NCBI GenBank assembly: GCA_964398225.1
Contig: CAYNLY010000003.1
Coordinates: forward strand, 1-61,753
DNA from: CAYNLY01 sp964398225
GTDB taxonomy: Bacteria; Pseudomonadota; Zetaproteobacteria; Mariprofundales; Mariprofundaceae
Direction: 5' to 3'
DNA length: 61,753 nt
The position numbers and the translations under genes are program-made. Positions 1-9,918 of this stretch are shown piece by piece. Position 1 is the stretch's first letter. Every line of letters starts with the position of its first letter. The notes beneath the pieces were generated by a model, which did no database searches, was not told where the DNA came from, and saw only the letters and a list, made by a program, of their open reading frames with translations.

Positions 1-274
1 CATGCCAGAGGCGCTCGAAAGCTTTCAGGCAGGCTTCGCGATCCTCGGGGTGCACTTGCGAGATCCACCAGCCGGCATCGAGGCATTCCGCAGGCGCAAA
101 GCCCGCAAGCTCGCGGATGCGCTCGGAGCAGAACGTCGGCACGAAGCAGCCCGAGGCCCGATCCGCCCATTCGAGGTGCCGGTAGGCCTCGGGCAACGGC
201 TCATCCGGCCGCCATTCCAGCCGGTAAAGCACGGCCGGCGAGGCGGAGACGAGGCGTTCGAGATCGGAAGACAC
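1..274 (-). CDS. PAS-domain protein, 3' part cut by window edge
   Basis: Only the first 91 codons lie in the window. I read a GTG start at 274, preceded about 10 bases upstream by the Shine-Dalgarno GAGGAG, which overlaps the fumC stop. The peptide opens SSDLERLVSASPAVLYRLEW and continues with FCSERIRELAGFAPAE, then a WW followed by HPEDREACLKAFERLW. This is the usual shape of a PAS_3-type sensory fold: the 'G-x-x-x-E' turn followed by 'HPEDR'. PAS domains bind small ligands or cofactors and feed output domains such as histidine kinases, cyclases or GGDEF. The output domain lies beyond the left edge, so the function cannot be given. The gene is tightly downstream of fumC and is probably co-transcribed with it and the SpoIIE-type phosphatase. 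Confidence 0.75.
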   Translation of the reverse strand, partial: MSSDLERLVSASPAVLYRLEWRPDEPLPEAYRHLEWADRASGCFVPTFCSERIRELAGFAPAECLDAGWWISQVHPEDREACLKAFERLWH

Positions 275-288
275 CGTTCTATTTCTCC

Positions 289-1680
<1,392 letters not shown>

Positions 1681-1684
1681 GTCT

Positions 1685-3310
1685 TCAGTCCTCCCTTCGT
1701 ATCGCCACCAGCGTCAGGTCGTCGGCCCTCTGTCCGCCGGCGTATTCGGCCACCTCATCGGCCAGCCGTTCCACGAGCTCATCCACCGGCAGCTCCCGGT
1801 TTTCCTCGAGGAAACGGACGAGCCGGGCCTCGCCAAACGGCACGCCGGCGGCGTTCGTGGCCTCGGTGACGCCGTCGGTGCAGATCAAGAGCAGATCGCC
1901 GGGGGCGAGCTCCGTTCGCGAAACCGAGAAGCTCATGCCCGGAGCAAGCCCCAGGGGCGGCGCGCCGGCCTCGAGCCGAAGCGGGCTGTCGCCGCGCAGG
2001 ATCAGCGGCGGCACATGGCCGGCGTTCAGCCAGACGAGCGCATGGCTTTCGGGCTGCAGCTTGCCGAGAAACAGGGTCACGAAGCGGCCGCCGGTCAGGT
2101 TCTCGTGCAGCGTGTCGTTCAGGTAGGCGGCCGCCTCCTCGATCGGGAAGTTCAGCCGGGCCAGCCCCTGCAGCATCGCCTGCAGATTCGCCATCGTCAG
2201 CGCGGCCGGGTAGCCCTTGCCGGAAACGTCGGCCACGGCCAGCCACAGGCGACCGTCCTCGGCGGGGAAATACTGAAAGCAGTCGCCTCCGACCTGCTCG
2301 GTGGGGCGAATCAGGCCCGCGATCGAATAGCCCGGAAGGGACGGCGCGGCCCGGGGCAGCAGCCCGCGCTGAATCTCGGCCGCCGCTTCCAGCGCCCCTT
2401 CGAGCTGCGCCCGCGCCTTGAGTCCCTCCATCGCCGTATTCAGCCCGCGCGCGAGCTCCCCCATTTCGTCGTCGCTGAGCACCGGCACGCGCGCATCGAA
2501 GTTTCCGCGCGACAGATGATCGAGCCCTTCGCGCAGCGAGGCCACGATCCGCGCAAGCGAACGGCTCAGGGTCCAGACCAGATCGAGTCCCGCCGCGACG
2601 GCCAGCACGATGAGCACGGAGGCCTGCGCCAGCAGAAAATGCTCCTCGCCGGGATCGGCGTGGAACGCCAGTGCGACAAAGCCGGCCATCATCAGGATTG
2701 GCACCAGGCCGGTGACCGCGAACACAACCCACGGCCGGCGCGACGACGAGGTGAACGGCAGGCTGATGCCAGGCCCCGGACGAGCACCGAGGAACACGCC
2801 GTCTTCCGCTAGCCTTCTGCGAAGCCAGGTCGAAAACCCCAGCGCGTGCGCCACCGCAAGCACCGGCAAAAGAATGCAGCCCCCATAGAGAATCGTGCCC
2901 GCCACGGCCAGAAACAGGCGCGGGCTCCAGGGCTGCCCGCTTCCGGTCCAGACCAGCGCCACGACAAGCAGCAGGTAGAAGGAGAAGGCCACGCCGGCTG
3001 CGAGAAAACCTTGAAGAACACGCCACGGAAGCATGGCCAGAAGCGATTCGAACACGCGCATCCGTCCCCGGACGAGCGCGCGCTGAAGCGGCGCAATCAT
3101 AAGCCAGGAGGCGACCGTAAGCAGCGCAAGAAACACCAGCGCATCGACCAGCGAATGCCTCCAGGAAAGCCCCATGCGCGCGCTGTTGCCGGTGAGGTGC
3201 ATGGCGACCTGGCCGAGCGCCAGCACCGCGGCAAGGGGCCAGAGGCGCAGCAGGAAACGCCAGAGACACTCCCGCGGGCCGCGGACGCTTGCAGGGCGTG
3301 CGTTGCTCAT
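1685..3310 (-). CDS. Membrane-bound HAMP / SpoIIE-type PP2C serine phosphatase
   Basis: A 541-residue RsbU-like phosphatase. The N-terminal half (about residues 15-240) has roughly six hydrophobic segments. It is followed by a HAMP linker (about 247-298, GNFDARVPVLSDDEMGELA) and a PP2C_SIG domain (about 312-538) with EIQRGLLP, QVGGDCFQYF, VADVSGKGYPAALTM, LNAGHVPPLIL and CTDGVTEATN. The metal-binding aspartates of the family are visible in GGD, ADVSGKG and TDGVTE. Such enzymes usually dephosphorylate STAS-domain anti-anti-sigma factors or similar regulators. No STAS or anti-sigma gene lies in this window, so the substrate is unknown. The gene ends 4 bases before fumC. The start is ATG with only a weak Shine-Dalgarno. 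Confidence 0.88.
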   Translation of the reverse strand: MSNARPASVRGPRECLWRFLLRLWPLAAVLALGQVAMHLTGNSARMGLSWRHSLVDALVFLALLTVASWLMIAPLQRALVRGRMRVFESLLAMLPWRVLQGFLAAGVAFSFYLLLVVALVWTGSGQPWSPRLFLAVAGTILYGGCILLPVLAVAHALGFSTWLRRRLAEDGVFLGARPGPGISLPFTSSSRRPWVVFAVTGLVPILMMAGFVALAFHADPGEEHFLLAQASVLIVLAVAAGLDLVWTLSRSLARIVASLREGLDHLSRGNFDARVPVLSDDEMGELARGLNTAMEGLKARAQLEGALEAAAEIQRGLLPRAAPSLPGYSIAGLIRPTEQVGGDCFQYFPAEDGRLWLAVADVSGKGYPAALTMANLQAMLQGLARLNFPIEEAAAYLNDTLHENLTGGRFVTLFLGKLQPESHALVWLNAGHVPPLILRGDSPLRLEAGAPPLGLAPGMSFSVSRTELAPGDLLLICTDGVTEATNAAGVPFGEARLVRFLEENRELPVDELVERLADEVAEYAGGQRADDLTLVAIRRED

Positions 3311-3362
3311 GCGACGACTCTAGCAAGCGCAGCCGGAATGGGCGACGGGACGGGCCGCCCGA

Positions 3363-3641
3363 TCAGCGGCGGCGATAGCCGTAAAGCCAGCGGGCCGTCG
3401 TGCGCCCGATGTTCCGCGCCGAATGACGGGCACCGGCCGGAATGAAGAGCTCCTCGCCGATGGCGGGATGATGGATCCTTCCCTCGATTTCGAACTCCAT
3501 GCTTCCCTCGAGCACCAGCACGAGCTCGTCAACGGGGTGCACGAAATCCTCCCAGCGCGCGCCCGGCGCATCCACCCACAGATCGCAGGAAAACCCGCGC
3601 GCCTGCCAGTCGCGACGGACGGATTCGGGATCCGGTTGCAT
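3363..3641 (-). CDS. Small single-domain cupin protein
   Basis: A 92-residue cupin barrel with HPVDELVLVLEGSMEFEIEG, IGEELFIPAGARHSARNIG and a C-terminal WLYGYRRR. The first cupin motif normally reads G(X)5HXH(X)3,4E(X)6G. Here part of it is replaced (VHPVDELVLVLEGS), leaving one His and a Glu, plus a His in motif 2 (PAGARHS), so metal binding is plausible but unproven. I chose the ATG at 3641, with GGGAG about six bases upstream, over the in-frame GTG at 3656. The gene lies between the tRNA-Asn terminator and the phosphatase gene, on the same strand as both. The substrate is unknown. Confidence 0.75.
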   Translation of the reverse strand: MQPDPESVRRDWQARGFSCDLWVDAPGARWEDFVHPVDELVLVLEGSMEFEIEGRIHHPAIGEELFIPAGARHSARNIGRTTARWLYGYRRR

Positions 3642-3687
3642 CCTGTCTCCCGGCACGGATCGGATGAGTCTTCATGGCCAAGCATAG

Positions 3688-3721
3688 AAAAAAGCCCCGC
3701 GAAACGCATCCTTCGCGGGGC
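3688..3721 (-). terminator. Rho-independent terminator of tRNA-Asn
   Basis: On the minus strand a 10-bp perfect stem (GCCCCGCGAA pairing with TTCGCGGGGC, 3694-3703 and 3712-3721) with an 8-nt loop is followed by six T. It lies 11 bases beyond the tRNA-Asn 3' end. Confidence 0.9.
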
Positions 3722-3732
3722 CATCGCGTATC

Positions 3733-3808
<76 letters not shown>

Positions 3809-3820
3809 ATGTGGCCGCGA

Positions 3821-3849
3821 ACGGTACGAATCCGCCAGCGCACTGTCAA
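3821..3849 (-). promoter_or_regulatory. Sigma70-type promoter of tRNA-Asn
   Basis: On the minus strand there is a perfect -35 TTGACA (3844-3849), a 17-base spacer and TACCGT (3821-3826) as -10, placed 12 bases upstream of the tRNA 5' end. The -35 is ideal and the -10 is weak. Confidence 0.7.
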
Positions 3850-3926
3850 CCGCCCCGGATTCGTCTATAGTCGCCCGGAGCCGTCCTTGCCAGGATGGGT
3901 AGGAAGGCGCCAATATATGGCAGTTT

Positions 3927-3955
3927 TTGAACTTGCCGCGATCCGGTGCTATATT
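3927..3955 (+). promoter_or_regulatory. Sigma70-type promoter of the kinase-phosphatase-FHA operon
   Basis: TTGAAC (3927-3932), a 17-base spacer and TATATT (3950-3955). Transcription would start near 3962, giving a short leader with GGAGGGG at 3966-3972 before the TTG start codon at 3981. It is divergent from the tRNA-Asn promoter; the 172-base gap between those genes holds both promoters. Confidence 0.75.
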
Positions 3956-3980
3956 GCTTGAACATGGAGGGGCCATACCC

Positions 3981-6497
3981 TTGAAAACGGGCGCTTTTTG
4001 GAAATCGGACTGGTTCCTGGGACTGGGGGTCACGCTGGTCTTTCTCGTCGGCTATCTGGCAGGCTTCGGCCCCTTCAAGAGCCTGGAATACACCGCCTAC
4101 GACATGGGCGTGGCGGCCGCCGCCCATCCGGCCGACGACCGGATCGTGATCCTCGCCATCGACGACGACTCGATCGACCGGATCGGACGCTGGCCCTGGC
4201 CCCGGTCGACGATGGCCGAGGCGATCGACAAGCTCACCGCAGCCGGCGCGCGCCTGATTGGCGTGGACATCTTCTACAGCGAACCCCAGAAAAAAACCAA
4301 GGCGCTGATGGTCCAGCAGCAGCTTGCCGAGCTGCTGAAAAGCCAGGGCAAACTGAAGCAAGCCGAGAAGGTGCTCGCCGAGCTGCGCAATCTGGACGAG
4401 GACCTGGTGCTCACCGAGGCGGTCAAGCGTTCCGGGATCACGCTGATGCCGATGTTCGTCGAAATCGGCAAGCCGAAGGGGCGTCCGGATGCCGCGCTGC
4501 CCGATTATGTGGCCCGGATGGCCATCGAGCAGGTTGATGTGGACAACGAGGCGGCCGCGCCGCTCACCGCCGTCAAGGTGCGCTACCCGTTCGAGAAGCT
4601 TGCCCGGGCCGCCGCCGGACTGGGGCACCTGAACATCGTCGTGGATTCCGACGGAACGGCCCGCAGCGAGCCGCTCGTGGTCGACTACTTCGGCCAGTTC
4701 CTGCCCTCGATGTCCCTGGTTATGGCGGCCAAGGATCTGAACCTGACGATGGACGACATCCGGATCAATCTGGGCACGGGCGTCGAGCTCGGTGCGCTGG
4801 ACCTCGCAACCGACCCCGCGATGCGAATCTTTCCCGCATTCTACGACGATGGGAGCGGCAGCTCGTTCGTGCGCTATTCGTTCCACGAGTTCATGTCCGG
4901 CCGCCTTCCGGCCAGCCTGTTCAAGGACAAGATCGTGCTGATCGGCATCACCGCAACTGGGATCGGGGACACCTTCGTCACGCCGATCAACACGATGATG
5001 CCCGGCGTCGAGTTCAACGCCCATGTCCTGCAGAGCATCCTGAACGAGGAGTTTTACACGCGGCCGTCGTGGGCCGCGCTGACCGAGCTCGGCCTGCTTG
5101 TCGCCGTCGGCCTGTATCTGATGCTGCTGCTCCCGCGGCTTGGCGCGGGTCTCGGCGCGCTCGTTTCGGGCCTGCTGCTTCTGGGCCTGCTGCTTACCGG
5201 TTTCGTGATGCTGACCGGCTCGATGCTCTGGGTGCAGACGATGACGCCTTCCGTGCTGCTGCTGCTCGGCCATCTGCTGCTGACGACCAAGCGCTACTTC
5301 GCCGCCGAGGAGGACAAGCAGAAGATCTCCGCCGACTCGGCCGAGACAAACAAGATGCTGGGGCTCTCGTTCCAGAGCCAGGGCATGCTGGACATGGCCT
5401 TCGACAAGTTCCGCAAGTGCCCGGTGGACGACGACATGCTGGCCATCCTCTACAACCTCGCGCTGGACTTCGAGCGCAAGCGCCAGTTCAACAAGGCGCT
5501 TTCCGTCTACGAATACATGGCCGAGCACAAGCCCGACTACAAGGACATTCAGGCCCGGATGGAACGGGTCAAGACGGCGGGCGAAACGATGATTTTCGGC
5601 GCCAGCACGACGGGCGGGGGGCTCTCGACGCTGCTGATCACCGGCGGCGCGAAGCCCACGCTCGGCCGCTACGAGATCATCAAGGAGCTCGGCAAGGGCG
5701 CGATGGGCACGGTCTACCTCGGCAAGGACCCGAAGATCAACCGCGAGGTCGCGATCAAGACGATGGCGCTGTCGCAGGAGTTCGAGGAGGACGAGCTCAA
5801 CGAGGTCAAGGAGCGCTTTTTCCGCGAGGCGGAAACGGCCGGCATGCTCAACCACCCGAACATCGTCACGATCTACGATGCCGGCGAGGAACACGACCTG
5901 GCCTACATCGCGATGGAATATCTGGACGGCACCGATCTGTCGCCGTTCACGAAGCCGGGCAAGCTGTTCCCGCCCCAGGCCGTGCTCAAGATCATCGGCA
6001 AGGTGGCCGAGGCGCTGAATTACGCCCATTCTCAGGGTGTGATCCACCGCGACATCAAGCCGGCGAACATCATGATGCTGAAGAAGAACAAGACCATCAA
6101 GGTGACGGACTTCGGCATCGCCCGGATTACTGCCTCGAGCAAGACCAAGACCGGCGTCGTGCTGGGCACGCCTTCCTACATGTCGCCCGAGCAGCTTTCC
6201 GGCAAGCATGTGGACGGACGATCGGATCTGTTCTCGCTGGGCGTGATGCTCTACGAAATGCTTGCGGGCACCCGGCCCTTCAAGGGCGATTCGATGGCCA
6301 CGCTGATGTTCCAGATCGCGAACGAACCGCATCCGGACATCCGCGAGCACCGACCGGACCTTCCGGAGAGCGTGGCCAAGCTGATCGACCGGATGCTGGC
6401 CAAGGATCCGGAGCAGCGCATCGCCACCGGCAATGAGGTCGTGAAAGCAATCATCCAGTGCCTGAAGGATCTTCAGGCCCAGGGAGGCAAGGCATGA
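3981..6497 (+). CDS. CHASE2-domain transmembrane Ser/Thr protein kinase
   Basis: An 838-residue sensor kinase. One N-terminal membrane segment (about residues 7-28) leads into a periplasmic CHASE2 domain (about 30-360; landmark AIDDDSIDRIGRWPWPR). Three membrane segments (about 367-435) follow, then a short TPR-like helical linker (about 450-530) and a Hanks-type kinase domain (about 563-820). The kinase core is complete: GKGAMGTVYLG loop, Lys593 in VAIK, Asp691 in HRDIKPAN, Asp710 in DFG, and SPEQ. It is an RD kinase and should be active. I chose the TTG start at 3981 because GGAGGGG lies 8 bases upstream and a good promoter ends just before; the in-frame TTG at 3927 overlaps that promoter. 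It overlaps the phosphatase gene by ATGA, so the two are translationally coupled. The sensed signal and substrates are unknown. Confidence 0.92.
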   Translation: MKTGAFWKSDWFLGLGVTLVFLVGYLAGFGPFKSLEYTAYDMGVAAAAHPADDRIVILAIDDDSIDRIGRWPWPRSTMAEAIDKLTAAGARLIGVDIFYSEPQKKTKALMVQQQLAELLKSQGKLKQAEKVLAELRNLDEDLVLTEAVKRSGITLMPMFVEIGKPKGRPDAALPDYVARMAIEQVDVDNEAAAPLTAVKVRYPFEKLARAAAGLGHLNIVVDSDGTARSEPLVVDYFGQFLPSMSLVMAAKDLNLTMDDIRINLGTGVELGALDLATDPAMRIFPAFYDDGSGSSFVRYSFHEFMSGRLPASLFKDKIVLIGITATGIGDTFVTPINTMMPGVEFNAHVLQSILNEEFYTRPSWAALTELGLLVAVGLYLMLLLPRLGAGLGALVSGLLLLGLLLTGFVMLTGSMLWVQTMTPSVLLLLGHLLLTTKRYFAAEEDKQKISADSAETNKMLGLSFQSQGMLDMAFDKFRKCPVDDDMLAILYNLALDFERKRQFNKALSVYEYMAEHKPDYKDIQARMERVKTAGETMIFGASTTGGGLSTLLITGGAKPTLGRYEIIKELGKGAMGTVYLGKDPKINREVAIKTMALSQEFEEDELNEVKERFFREAETAGMLNHPNIVTIYDAGEEHDLAYIAMEYLDGTDLSPFTKPGKLFPPQAVLKIIGKVAEALNYAHSQGVIHRDIKPANIMMLKKNKTIKVTDFGIARITASSKTKTGVVLGTPSYMSPEQLSGKHVDGRSDLFSLGVMLYEMLAGTRPFKGDSMATLMFQIANEPHPDIREHRPDLPESVAKLIDRMLAKDPEQRIATGNEVVKAIIQCLKDLQAQGGKA

Positions 6498-7309
6498 GCT
6501 CGCTGGAAATGCATGCCGCCACCGATGTCGGCGTCAAGCGCAGCCACAACGAGGATGCAGTCGGCATCACGCCCTCGCACGGCATCGCCGTTCTGGCCGA
6601 CGGCATGGGCGGCCACAACGCCGGTGAGATCGCCAGCGCGATGGCGGTGGACATCTGCACGCGCTACCTCAAGGAAAAGCTTTCGAAGATCAAGATGGCC
6701 CAGGTGGACGAAGACACCGGTTTCACCGGCGAATCGCTGCTTGCCCGTGAGGCAGTGGCGCTGGCCAACGACGCGATCTACGACACGGCCCAGCACAAGC
6801 CGGAGTGCGCCGGCATGGGCACGACCATCGTGCTGGCGATCTTCTACGCCGACCGGGTCACGGCCGCACATGTTGGCGACTCGCGCATGTACCGATTCCG
6901 CAACGACGTGCTCACGCACGTGACCGAAGACCATTCGCTGATCCAGGAGCAGGTGCGCCGCGGACTTCTGACCGCCGACGACGCCCGCAACTCCTCAATC
7001 AAGAACCTCGTGACCCGCGCGCTCGGCGTCGAGCCCGGCGTGGAGCCGGACATCGTCGAGGATGTGGTCCGGGAGGGTGACATCTACCTGATGTGCTCGG
7101 ACGGCCTGACCGACGTCGTGCCCGACGAAGCCATCCGGCTGACGCTCTCGGAATACCAGCGCGACCTGAAAAAAGCGGCAACGCAGCTCATTCAGCTTGC
7201 CAACGACGCGGGCGGTCCGGACAACATTTCGGTGATCCTGATCCGCACGCCGAAGAATTTTCAGCGAAAACGTGGTATACTTGCACGGATGTTTGGCGAC
7301 AAGGGATAA
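6494..7309 (+). CDS. PP2C-family Ser/Thr protein phosphatase
   Basis: A soluble 271-residue metal-dependent phosphatase and likely partner that reverses the upstream kinase. All family motifs are visible: RSHNEDAVG, LADGMGGHNAGE, VGDSRMYRFR, TEDHSLIQEQ, CSDGLTDVV and GPDNISVILI, giving the aspartates that bind two Mn/Mg ions. It is slightly longer than the 240-residue bacterial average, through the loop around residues 65-85. The start is the ATG whose ATGA overlaps the kinase stop; an upstream in-frame extension inside the kinase gene is rejected. The next gene, the FHA protein, begins 27 bases later. Confidence 0.93.
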   Translation: MSSLEMHAATDVGVKRSHNEDAVGITPSHGIAVLADGMGGHNAGEIASAMAVDICTRYLKEKLSKIKMAQVDEDTGFTGESLLAREAVALANDAIYDTAQHKPECAGMGTTIVLAIFYADRVTAAHVGDSRMYRFRNDVLTHVTEDHSLIQEQVRRGLLTADDARNSSIKNLVTRALGVEPGVEPDIVEDVVREGDIYLMCSDGLTDVVPDEAIRLTLSEYQRDLKKAATQLIQLANDAGGPDNISVILIRTPKNFQRKRGILARMFGDKG

Positions 7310-7336
7310 GGGGACACGCCCGGATGGAGGAACGCG

Positions 7337-8065
7337 ATGGCCAGTAAGCTGATTCTGAAATTCAAGGATACCGTCATTTCCGAGTGCCCGCTCACCCAGG
7401 AGGAGACGACGATCGGGCGCAAGCCGGACAACACGATCCACATCGACAACCTGGCGGTCAGCGGCCGGCATGCGCGCGTGATCAAGGTGGGCAAGAAGGC
7501 CATCCTCGAGGATCTGGGAAGCACGAACGGCACCTACGTCAACAACAAGCAGATCACGAAGCATGTCCTCCAGCACGGCGATGTCATCACGGTCGGAAAG
7601 CACACGCTTGTCTATGTGGACATCGACGAACCGGCCAAGCCTGAGCCTCAGGCACCGAGCGCCGAGGACGAGATGGACAAGACGATGGTCATCGGACCCC
7701 AGGCCCGGGCGGCGATGCAGACCGCCGGGGCGCAGGCAGGGGCTTCACGATCCACGCCGATGCCGCTTGCGGGCGTGCAGATCATTGCCGGCCCGATGCA
7801 GGGGCGCAGCTTCGACCTCACGGCCTCGCTGACGAGCATCGGCAAGGGCGACAACTGCAAGATCAAGGTCAAGGGCTTCACCGTCGGCAAGCAGGCGGCC
7901 GTGATCACCCGCCGGCCGACCGGCTATCACATCGCCCATGTCGAAGGCCTGGCCAAACCGAAGGTCAACGGCGAGACGGTCGGCGATCAGCCGCGCACGT
8001 TGAAGGACGGCGATGTGATCGAGATCGGCGACACCAAGATGGAGTTCTTCATCAAGGAAGCGTAA
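7337..8065 (+). CDS. Double-FHA-domain phosphothreonine adaptor
   Basis: A 242-residue cytosolic protein. The first FHA fold (about residues 15-95) has the canonical phosphothreonine-binding set: IGRKPDNTIH, SGRHA and STNGTYVN. A Pro/Ala/Gln-rich linker (about 97-140) includes EDEMDKTMVIGPQ, a threonine context that is a plausible kinase target (inference). A second FHA-like fold follows (about 145-240; SIGKGDNCKIKV, KVNGETV, LKDGDVIEIGD), but VGKQA replaces the SxxH motif, so it is probably degenerate for phosphopeptides. GGAGG lies six bases before the ATG. Its position after the kinase and phosphatase suggests it reads out or scaffolds kinase activity. Confidence 0.9.
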   Translation: MASKLILKFKDTVISECPLTQEETTIGRKPDNTIHIDNLAVSGRHARVIKVGKKAILEDLGSTNGTYVNNKQITKHVLQHGDVITVGKHTLVYVDIDEPAKPEPQAPSAEDEMDKTMVIGPQARAAMQTAGAQAGASRSTPMPLAGVQIIAGPMQGRSFDLTASLTSIGKGDNCKIKVKGFTVGKQAAVITRRPTGYHIAHVEGLAKPKVNGETVGDQPRTLKDGDVIEIGDTKMEFFIKEA

Positions 8066-8078
8066 GCGCGAGGGAGGA

Positions 8079-9236
8079 TCAGGCGCGGGCGGCGACGTCG
8101 AACAGCCGCGCGTATTCCTGCAGCGCGTAGCGGTCGGTCATGCCGGCGATGTAGTCGGCGACGACCCTTGCCCGGGCGGCCAGATCGCCCTCGCCCACTT
8201 CGGAAAGCCGCCGCTGCGGCCCCGGCGGCAGCATCTCAGGCGCCTCCATGTAGGCATCAAACATCTCCCGGATCACCCGCTCGGCCTTGGCCGCCATGCG
8301 CACGACCCGGTAATGCCGGTACATGTTCCGGAACAGGAACCGCTTGATCTCCCCGTTCATGTGCCGGACCTCGCGCGAAAACCCGACCAGAGGCTCGGAA
8401 CAGGCGCGCACGTCCTCAAAGGACGCGACACCGCACGCCTCGATCCGCCGCCGCGTTTCCTCGACCGCGTCCATGATCAGGAAATGGATCATGCGGCGGA
8501 CCGTTTCGTTGACCTTGAGCCGCTCGTCGGCGCCGGGATGCAGCCGCTCCACCTCCTCAAAATGCATCCGGAACAGTCGCACCTGCATCAGCTGGTCGAG
8601 GTTCAGCATCCCGGCCCGGTAGCCGTCGTCGACATCGTGGTTGTTGTAGGCGATCTCGTCGGCCAGGTTGCTGATCTGCGCTTCCAGCGGCGCCTGCTCC
8701 TCGAGATGGAAGCGGGCGAGATCCTGATTCTTCGGAATGTCGTGCGGCGAATGATGCTTGACGATGCCCTCGCGCGTCTCGTAGCTGAGGTTCAGTCCGG
8801 GAAAGGCGGCATATTTGCGTTCGAGCTTCTCCACCACCCGGAGCGACTGCCGGTTGTGCTCGAAGCCGCCGTAGGGCTTCATCACCGCATCGAGCGCATC
8901 CTGGCCGGAATGCCCGAAGGGCGTATGCCCGAGATCGTGCGCGAGCGACACGGCCTCGGCCAGATCCTCGTGCAGCCGGAGCATCCGGCAGATCGAACGC
9001 GCGATCTGCGCCACCTCGAGCGAGTGCGTCAGTCGGGTCCGGTAATGATCCCCCTCGTGGTTGACGAACACCTGGGTCTTGTATTCCAGCCTGCGGAAGG
9101 CCGTGGAATGAATGATCCGGTCCCGGTCGCGCTGAAAGGCGTTGCGGCCCGGCGCCTCGGGCTCGTCGTAATCGCGCCCGCGGGAGCTCGAGGCCCGACA
9201 GGCATAGGGCGCCAGCCACTGTTCGTCATCCACCAT
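8079..9236 (-). CDS. dgt: dGTPase-like HD-domain triphosphohydrolase
   Basis: A 385-residue HD-superfamily dNTP triphosphohydrolase that cleaves dGTP (or other dNTPs) to the nucleoside and triphosphate. The metal site is visible in TRLTHSLEVAQIAR, then SLAHDLGHTPFGHSGQ, with a later Asp in SNLADEIAYNNHDVDDG. The N-terminal RDRDRIIHSTAFRRLEYKTQV is the family hallmark. The length matches the short proteobacterial subfamily rather than the 505-residue E. coli Dgt. It overlaps pyrF by 11 bases and is the last gene of the long minus-strand superoperon. It converges on the FHA gene with a 13-base gap and no clear terminator. Confidence 0.9.
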   Translation of the reverse strand: MVDDEQWLAPYACRASSSRGRDYDEPEAPGRNAFQRDRDRIIHSTAFRRLEYKTQVFVNHEGDHYRTRLTHSLEVAQIARSICRMLRLHEDLAEAVSLAHDLGHTPFGHSGQDALDAVMKPYGGFEHNRQSLRVVEKLERKYAAFPGLNLSYETREGIVKHHSPHDIPKNQDLARFHLEEQAPLEAQISNLADEIAYNNHDVDDGYRAGMLNLDQLMQVRLFRMHFEEVERLHPGADERLKVNETVRRMIHFLIMDAVEETRRRIEACGVASFEDVRACSEPLVGFSREVRHMNGEIKRFLFRNMYRHYRVVRMAAKAERVIREMFDAYMEAPEMLPPGPQRRLSEVGEGDLAARARVVADYIAGMTDRYALQEYARLFDVAARA

Positions 9237-9918
9237 CGTCCAGCCCCCGTTCCATCATCGCCAGCGCCTCCCGGGCCGCACGCACGGGGTCGGCAGCCGC
9301 CAGGATCGGCCGGCCGACAACAAGCATGTCCGCGCCGCGTCGAACGGCTGCTTCGGGATCGACCACCCGCACCTGGTCCTGCGCCTCCTGACCGCCCCAG
9401 CGGATGCCCGGCGTGACGACGAGAAAGTCCGCACCGCAGGTTTCCTTGACCGCGCGCGCTTCCAGGGCGCTCGCCACGACGCCGTCCAGCCCGCAGTCCC
9501 GGGCAAGGCGCGCCCGCTCCAGCACCAGCCGCCGCGCGGCATCCTCCGGCATCGGATCACTGGTCAGCACGGTGACCGCAATCAGCCGCATCCCGGGAAA
9601 CCGCCGCGCGGCTCCGGCCCCGGCCCGGAGCATGCCCTCCCCGCCGGCGGCATGGACGTTGACCAGGTCCACGCCCAGACGCCCGGCGCTTTCCACCGCC
9701 TGCGCGACGGTGTTCGGAATGTCGTGAAACTTGAGGTCGAGGAACACGCGAAAATCCCGCTTCAGGCGCCGGACAAGACCCGGCCCTTCGGCGACGAACA
9801 GCCGCAATCCCACCTTCACCCAGCCGATTTCGCCCTTCAGGCGAGCCGCAATCTCAAGCGCGGCATCCGCATCGGGCAGATCGAGCGCGACCATCAGCCG
9901 CTCGCGAAGCCGGTGCAT
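9226..9918 (-). CDS. pyrF: Orotidine 5'-phosphate decarboxylase
   Basis: Catalyses the last step of UMP synthesis, decarboxylating OMP to UMP, as a TIM-barrel dimer. At 230 residues it is normal for the short bacterial class. It shows LMVALDLPDADAALEIA, the catalytic LDLKFHDIPNTV (Asp-Lys-Asp array) and VVTPGIRWGG for phosphate binding. I chose the ATG at 9918, whose A shares the last base of the lapB stop (TGATG), because translation would be coupled; the longer reading frame extends into lapB. The lapB-pyrF order is conserved in gammaproteobacteria. Confidence 0.95.
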   Translation of the reverse strand: MHRLRERLMVALDLPDADAALEIAARLKGEIGWVKVGLRLFVAEGPGLVRRLKRDFRVFLDLKFHDIPNTVAQAVESAGRLGVDLVNVHAAGGEGMLRAGAGAARRFPGMRLIAVTVLTSDPMPEDAARRLVLERARLARDCGLDGVVASALEARAVKETCGADFLVVTPGIRWGGQEAQDQVRVVDPEAAVRRGADMLVVGRPILAAADPVRAAREALAMMERGLDDGG

